From: SB11 sp035906255
GTDB taxonomy: Bacteria > Bacteroidota > Bacteroidia > UBA8524
NCBI GenBank assembly: GCA_035906255.1
Contig: JAMIFM010000025.1
Coordinates: 168,221 to 232,220 of the forward strand
DNA: 64,000 bases
Direction of reading: 5' to 3'
The notes under the pieces are model-generated. The model did no database searches and was not told the DNA's origin. It worked only from the letters and a program-made list of their open reading frames with translations. The position numbers were made by a program, and so were the translations under genes. Of the stretch, positions 62,501 through 64,000 are shown piece by piece; the stretch's first letter is position 1; each line of letters opens with the position of its first letter.

Positions 62501-63849
62501 TCAGAAACCAAACCGCCTGCATAGTTTTTTGCAGGGGTTGCCTCCATTGCAACCCTGCCGCAGGTGAGCTTCACAAAATTTCGGGTAGCTTTTGGCGATT
62601 CGCGCACGGTAATAGAAAACGCCCTTACAGCAACACCGTTCAATGGGCAAGCGTTATCCCTTGCAGTGATAGTAAATGTATAAGGCACGTTACTTACATC
62701 AGCCTCAGCGGGAGTCCAACATACCTTGCCCGATGCAAAAGCCACAGTGTTATTGTTGTGGGTGAAAGTGGCACGCGGGATACCCCTGTTCCACGAAATT
62801 ACCACCGTATCACGGTTCACATCAGCATCAGTAGTAACAATATCCAAACATACCTGCTGTCCTGCACATGCCTTTGCCGAATACGGAGGCTTTATAGCAG
62901 GCACATTGTTATTGGGGCAATTAACCACAATCACTTGCATATCACGCCGCGTTCGCCCTACCTCTACCATTGTTCCGTTAATACGCCTCCATTCCGTTAC
63001 TTCAATCACAATAACTCCGGTTTCGTTTACTTTAGTTGGTCTGAAACTAAGGTCACCCGTAATTGAATCGAGCCTGAAACCTGCCGGTGAAGTTAAAGTA
63101 GCATTTGGAAAGCCTAAAAACGACATAGGTTTTGAGGGAGTGAAACTACCCGAATAACTTACTGTAGTTGAAGGGCCTTGGTATGCAGGAGCTAAAGCGT
63201 ATGAAAGAGAGTCGCCATTATCCAATGTATCAATGGCACCGTTGTTAAACACAAAATCCTGACCTACACATATAATAGCCACAGGATAGCTGGTATATGC
63301 GGGTGAGTTATTACAAATGTTGTTACACGCATCAATCGTAGCATCGGTATAAAAACCTTGGTTTGCGGCCCCTGTACTGATGGTTGTTGAGCGAACGTAA
63401 ATGGTAGTAGAAATTTTGAATTTACAGCAGCCTTGCGCGATGAATGTAGATAAATCAACTACGCCTTTGTATAAGTGCTCTTCGATACCGTATGGAAAAC
63501 TACCGTTTTGGCAAGCACTTTTTGCAGAACCGCACAATTGGGTAATATCTGTAATTGATACACGGGTGATGTTTACCGTACCCAATGCCTGACCATTACA
63601 ACTTCCGTTGGCACCTGTAATGTTTAGCACGGGGTGTGGGCAGCTTTGTCCAGTTCCTCCTCCTCCTCCTCCTTGCACATTACAACCGTTGCAATCACGA
63701 TAAAATTTAAATATAATTTCAAACTTACCGTTACCTAAGCATTTATATAAGATATCAGAACCCACCACGTGGTCGGCAAATGCAGAAAAGCAAAATACCA
63801 AGCTGATACCCAAAGAGAAAATTAGCTTTTTTGTGTTTACGAAACGCAT
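59578..63849 (-). CDS. Very large T9SS cargo protein with type B (CHU_C) sorting domain
   Basis: This 1423-residue secreted protein has a signal peptide ending at about residue 25 (FSAFA/DHVVG). A conserved N-terminal domain DHVVGSDILYKCLGNGKFEIIFKFYRDCNGC, typical of Bacteroidota gliding-associated giants, precedes a (Gly)6 run. The middle consists of many Ig-like/PKD-like repeats with Cys pairs (ICEGGVLPIQ, ICYNAFVELDAG, CGNDTIFSL), including clear PKD blades late in the protein (YEWDFGDPAS, YLWSFGDPDS). The C-terminus is the type B sorting domain: FIPNAFAPDKAG ... ITIFNRWGEAVYASTDISEGWDG ... QQDVYFYVVKITG. Such proteins use T9SS with PorP/SprF partners, possibly the one in this window. A TATCTTTG element (minus strand 63865-63858) lies eight bases before the start. 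Confidence 0.9.
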   Translation of the reverse strand: MRFVNTKKLIFSLGISLVFCFSAFADHVVGSDILYKCLGNGKFEIIFKFYRDCNGCNVQGGGGGGTGQSCPHPVLNITGANGSCNGQALGTVNITRVSITDITQLCGSAKSACQNGSFPYGIEEHLYKGVVDLSTFIAQGCCKFKISTTIYVRSTTISTGAANQGFYTDATIDACNNICNNSPAYTSYPVAIICVGQDFVFNNGAIDTLDNGDSLSYALAPAYQGPSTTVSYSGSFTPSKPMSFLGFPNATLTSPAGFRLDSITGDLSFRPTKVNETGVIVIEVTEWRRINGTMVEVGRTRRDMQVIVVNCPNNNVPAIKPPYSAKACAGQQVCLDIVTTDADVNRDTVVISWNRGIPRATFTHNNNTVAFASGKVCWTPAEADVSNVPYTFTITARDNACPLNGVAVRAFSITVRESPKATRNFVKLTCGRVAMEATPAKNYAGGLVSEWRFKDSTGVTYYTSSKMKDTIQMRPGMNIATLSLRTTTPCVNAFADTIYIDPYVQIELPKDTFICEGGVLPIQSKTTLGIAPYKYLWNTADTVTSITLIPTKDTVIRVSVTDGQGCTSGDSMKVLYRMKPLIHLDTGSRICYNAFVELDAGNDTFPANYKYLWNTNDTSRKITVKDSNTYIAIVKDSIGCTDTAQYKLFVNTVPVSAGPDKGICYNDTLRITASGADIYRWYKLPSTTPFSSSGTFQEIMTTPETYRLNAVRIYGGVSCENEDTVAITINQLPVITFTPIKDRCEKASPFSLAEGLAYPTITNGTWSCAEDPDWVGGGNFFYPDSIVVDKTQAFKVITVNYAVADQYNCKANKSTTFRIIRLPDVVLKDTSLCGDKGKVDLKSITLPPTTNTPGTWKWSTATPGGSTGIENNGQNALFNLLAVPQNQTYQLCLDLTNVFGCLNTNCANISSRVVPVVDAGALAPKCGNDTIFSLNEAFPSPAGGIWQSASGGIVNTDWFNPALVLVDTHRLTYTYDIPGNNCPATDYLILRIKPVPSIGLSAIPGICSNAGIVNLMNYANPTGGIWKGTGINANGDYIANQPAGQYALRYDYTSSEGCKNFITGSINVDVAPTITVTPPDAACEGMPITVKASYKNSAAMGWTSTGLGSFSPLTDTFSQYQPAMSDKCIDITASTLPNGACPAASHTINVCFYPTPTATVVITDANGCEPHTVSFEAQTDLPNNAKYEWDFGDPASSDNTSANILPSHTYQTNGTYTINLKVTSERNCSQNATPVQAVIYPVPVADMDANNWVTTIVQNVITFTDRTTIDAPDNIASYLWSFGDPDSSFSDQKNPTFEYPTDSGKYWVSLKVVSNHGCESQTGRELIILPDIVVFIPNAFAPDKAGRIENERFWVTADGVSAFSITIFNRWGEAVYASTDISEGWDGNFKEFPVQQDVYFYVVKITGFNGVDYDYKGTVTLLR

Positions 63850-63857
63850 AACTTAAT

Positions 63858-63865
63858 CAAAGATA
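63858..63865 (-). promoter_or_regulatory. -7 promoter element TATCTTTG for the type B cargo gene
   Basis: On the minus strand it is an exact TAnnTTTG only eight bases before the ATG at 63849, again suggesting a near-leaderless transcript. Confidence 0.5.
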
Positions 63866-63936
63866 CATTTTTGTGACTGAAATGTTGCTTGAGTATAACG
63901 CGAATAAGAAGTTAAAATGAACAAAACAAGATGTGT

Positions 63937-63944
63937 TAAATTTG
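63937..63944 (+). promoter_or_regulatory. -7 promoter element TAAATTTG before the last gene
   Basis: An exact TAnnTTTG lies seven bases before the ATG at 63952, divergent from the type B cargo gene. Confidence 0.45.
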
Positions 63945-63951
63945 CATCGGA

Positions 63952-64000
63952 ATGAGTACCAAAAAAGCACCAAAAAATTGGAAGTTGAAGATGGAGAAAC
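63952..64000 (+). CDS. Start of an unidentified gene, truncated by the window
   Basis: ATG at 63952 is followed by an open frame (MSTKKAPKNWKLKMEK) that continues past the window edge, with a -7 promoter element seven bases upstream. The lysine-rich N-terminus has no signal peptide, so the product is probably cytoplasmic. Too little is visible to name it. Confidence 0.5.
   Translation, partial: MSTKKAPKNWKLKMEK

Noticed and set aside
62281..63066. Long open frame (261 codons) on the plus strand
   Set aside because: It is antisense to the type B cargo gene, lacks a sensible N-terminus or domain, and its composition is that of a shadow frame.
1..64000. CRISPR array, toxin-antitoxin pair or anti-phage system
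   Set aside because: No regularly spaced repeats, nuclease/reverse transcriptase motifs or small paired antitoxin genes could be found on either strand.

Overview
The window is chromosomal DNA from a member of the phylum Bacteroidota, probably a non-pathogenic, possibly gliding or surface-active environmental lineage. This rests on several features seen directly: type IX secretion (T9SS) components (PorV, PorU, a PorP/SprF protein, GldJ, PorZ) with cargo carrying type A and type B C-terminal sorting domains; many lipoproteins; an S46 dipeptidyl-peptidase; a short-form AMP nucleosidase; the ileS-dksA-lspA gene order; and promoters of the Bacteroidota type (TTTG, about 19 bases, TAnnTTTG). Base composition and codon use look even throughout. 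I see no rRNA, CRISPR array, prophage, insertion sequence or defence island.

Layout. 1-9.5 kb: the end of a zinc-ribbon gene, a TPR protein whose signal-peptide codons double as a terminator hairpin, three small lipoproteins, a MATE exporter, a DPP7-like peptidase and three more lipoproteins (one pair overlapping by 53 bases). 9.5-9.6 kb: a REP/MITE-like palindromic element between convergent genes. 9.6-15.6 kb: a T9SS cargo protein, a divergent histidine kinase/response regulator pair, RarA, AMP nucleosidase and a small unknown protein. 15.6-19.1 kb: a large protein joining a degenerate zinc-peptidase-like domain, a TolB-like propeller and an Omp85-like barrel. 20-27.8 kb: the T9SS core, porV and porU on the minus strand divergent from porP/sprF and gldJ on the plus strand. 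28-36.3 kb: a lipid-anchored SPFH protein, a barrel protein, an SLC13 transporter, SucC, a glycosyltransferase, a UbiA-type prenyltransferase and an exported unknown. 36.4-43 kb: a six-PKD T9SS cargo protein, tRNA-Ser(GCU), RecO and PorZ. 43-51.8 kb: an MMPL/RND transporter, IleRS, DksA, LspA, LolD and an ATP-grasp enzyme. 51.9-56.7 kb: RecQ (apparently with a CTG start) and two overlapping glycosyltransferases meeting an FtsE-like ATPase head-on. 56.9-64 kb: an abundant-looking OmpA/TPR lipoprotein, uracil-DNA glycosylase, a 1423-residue type B cargo protein and the first codons of another gene.

How the parts fit together. The strongest theme is export and anchoring of surface proteins. PorV and PorU shuttle and cleave sorted cargo, PorZ works with PorU in the attachment complex, GldJ and PorP/SprF belong to the motility and secretion apparatus, and the window also supplies three cargo proteins. 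LspA and LolD serve the lipoprotein pathway on which many neighbours depend. The rest is housekeeping: repair (RarA, RecO, RecQ, Ung), translation (IleRS, tRNA-Ser), stringent-response-type regulation (DksA) and central metabolism (SucC). I found no clearly new multi-gene system. The best leads are the palindromic element, the terminator inside a signal peptide, the propeller/Omp85 fusion, and start-codon and promoter peculiarities.
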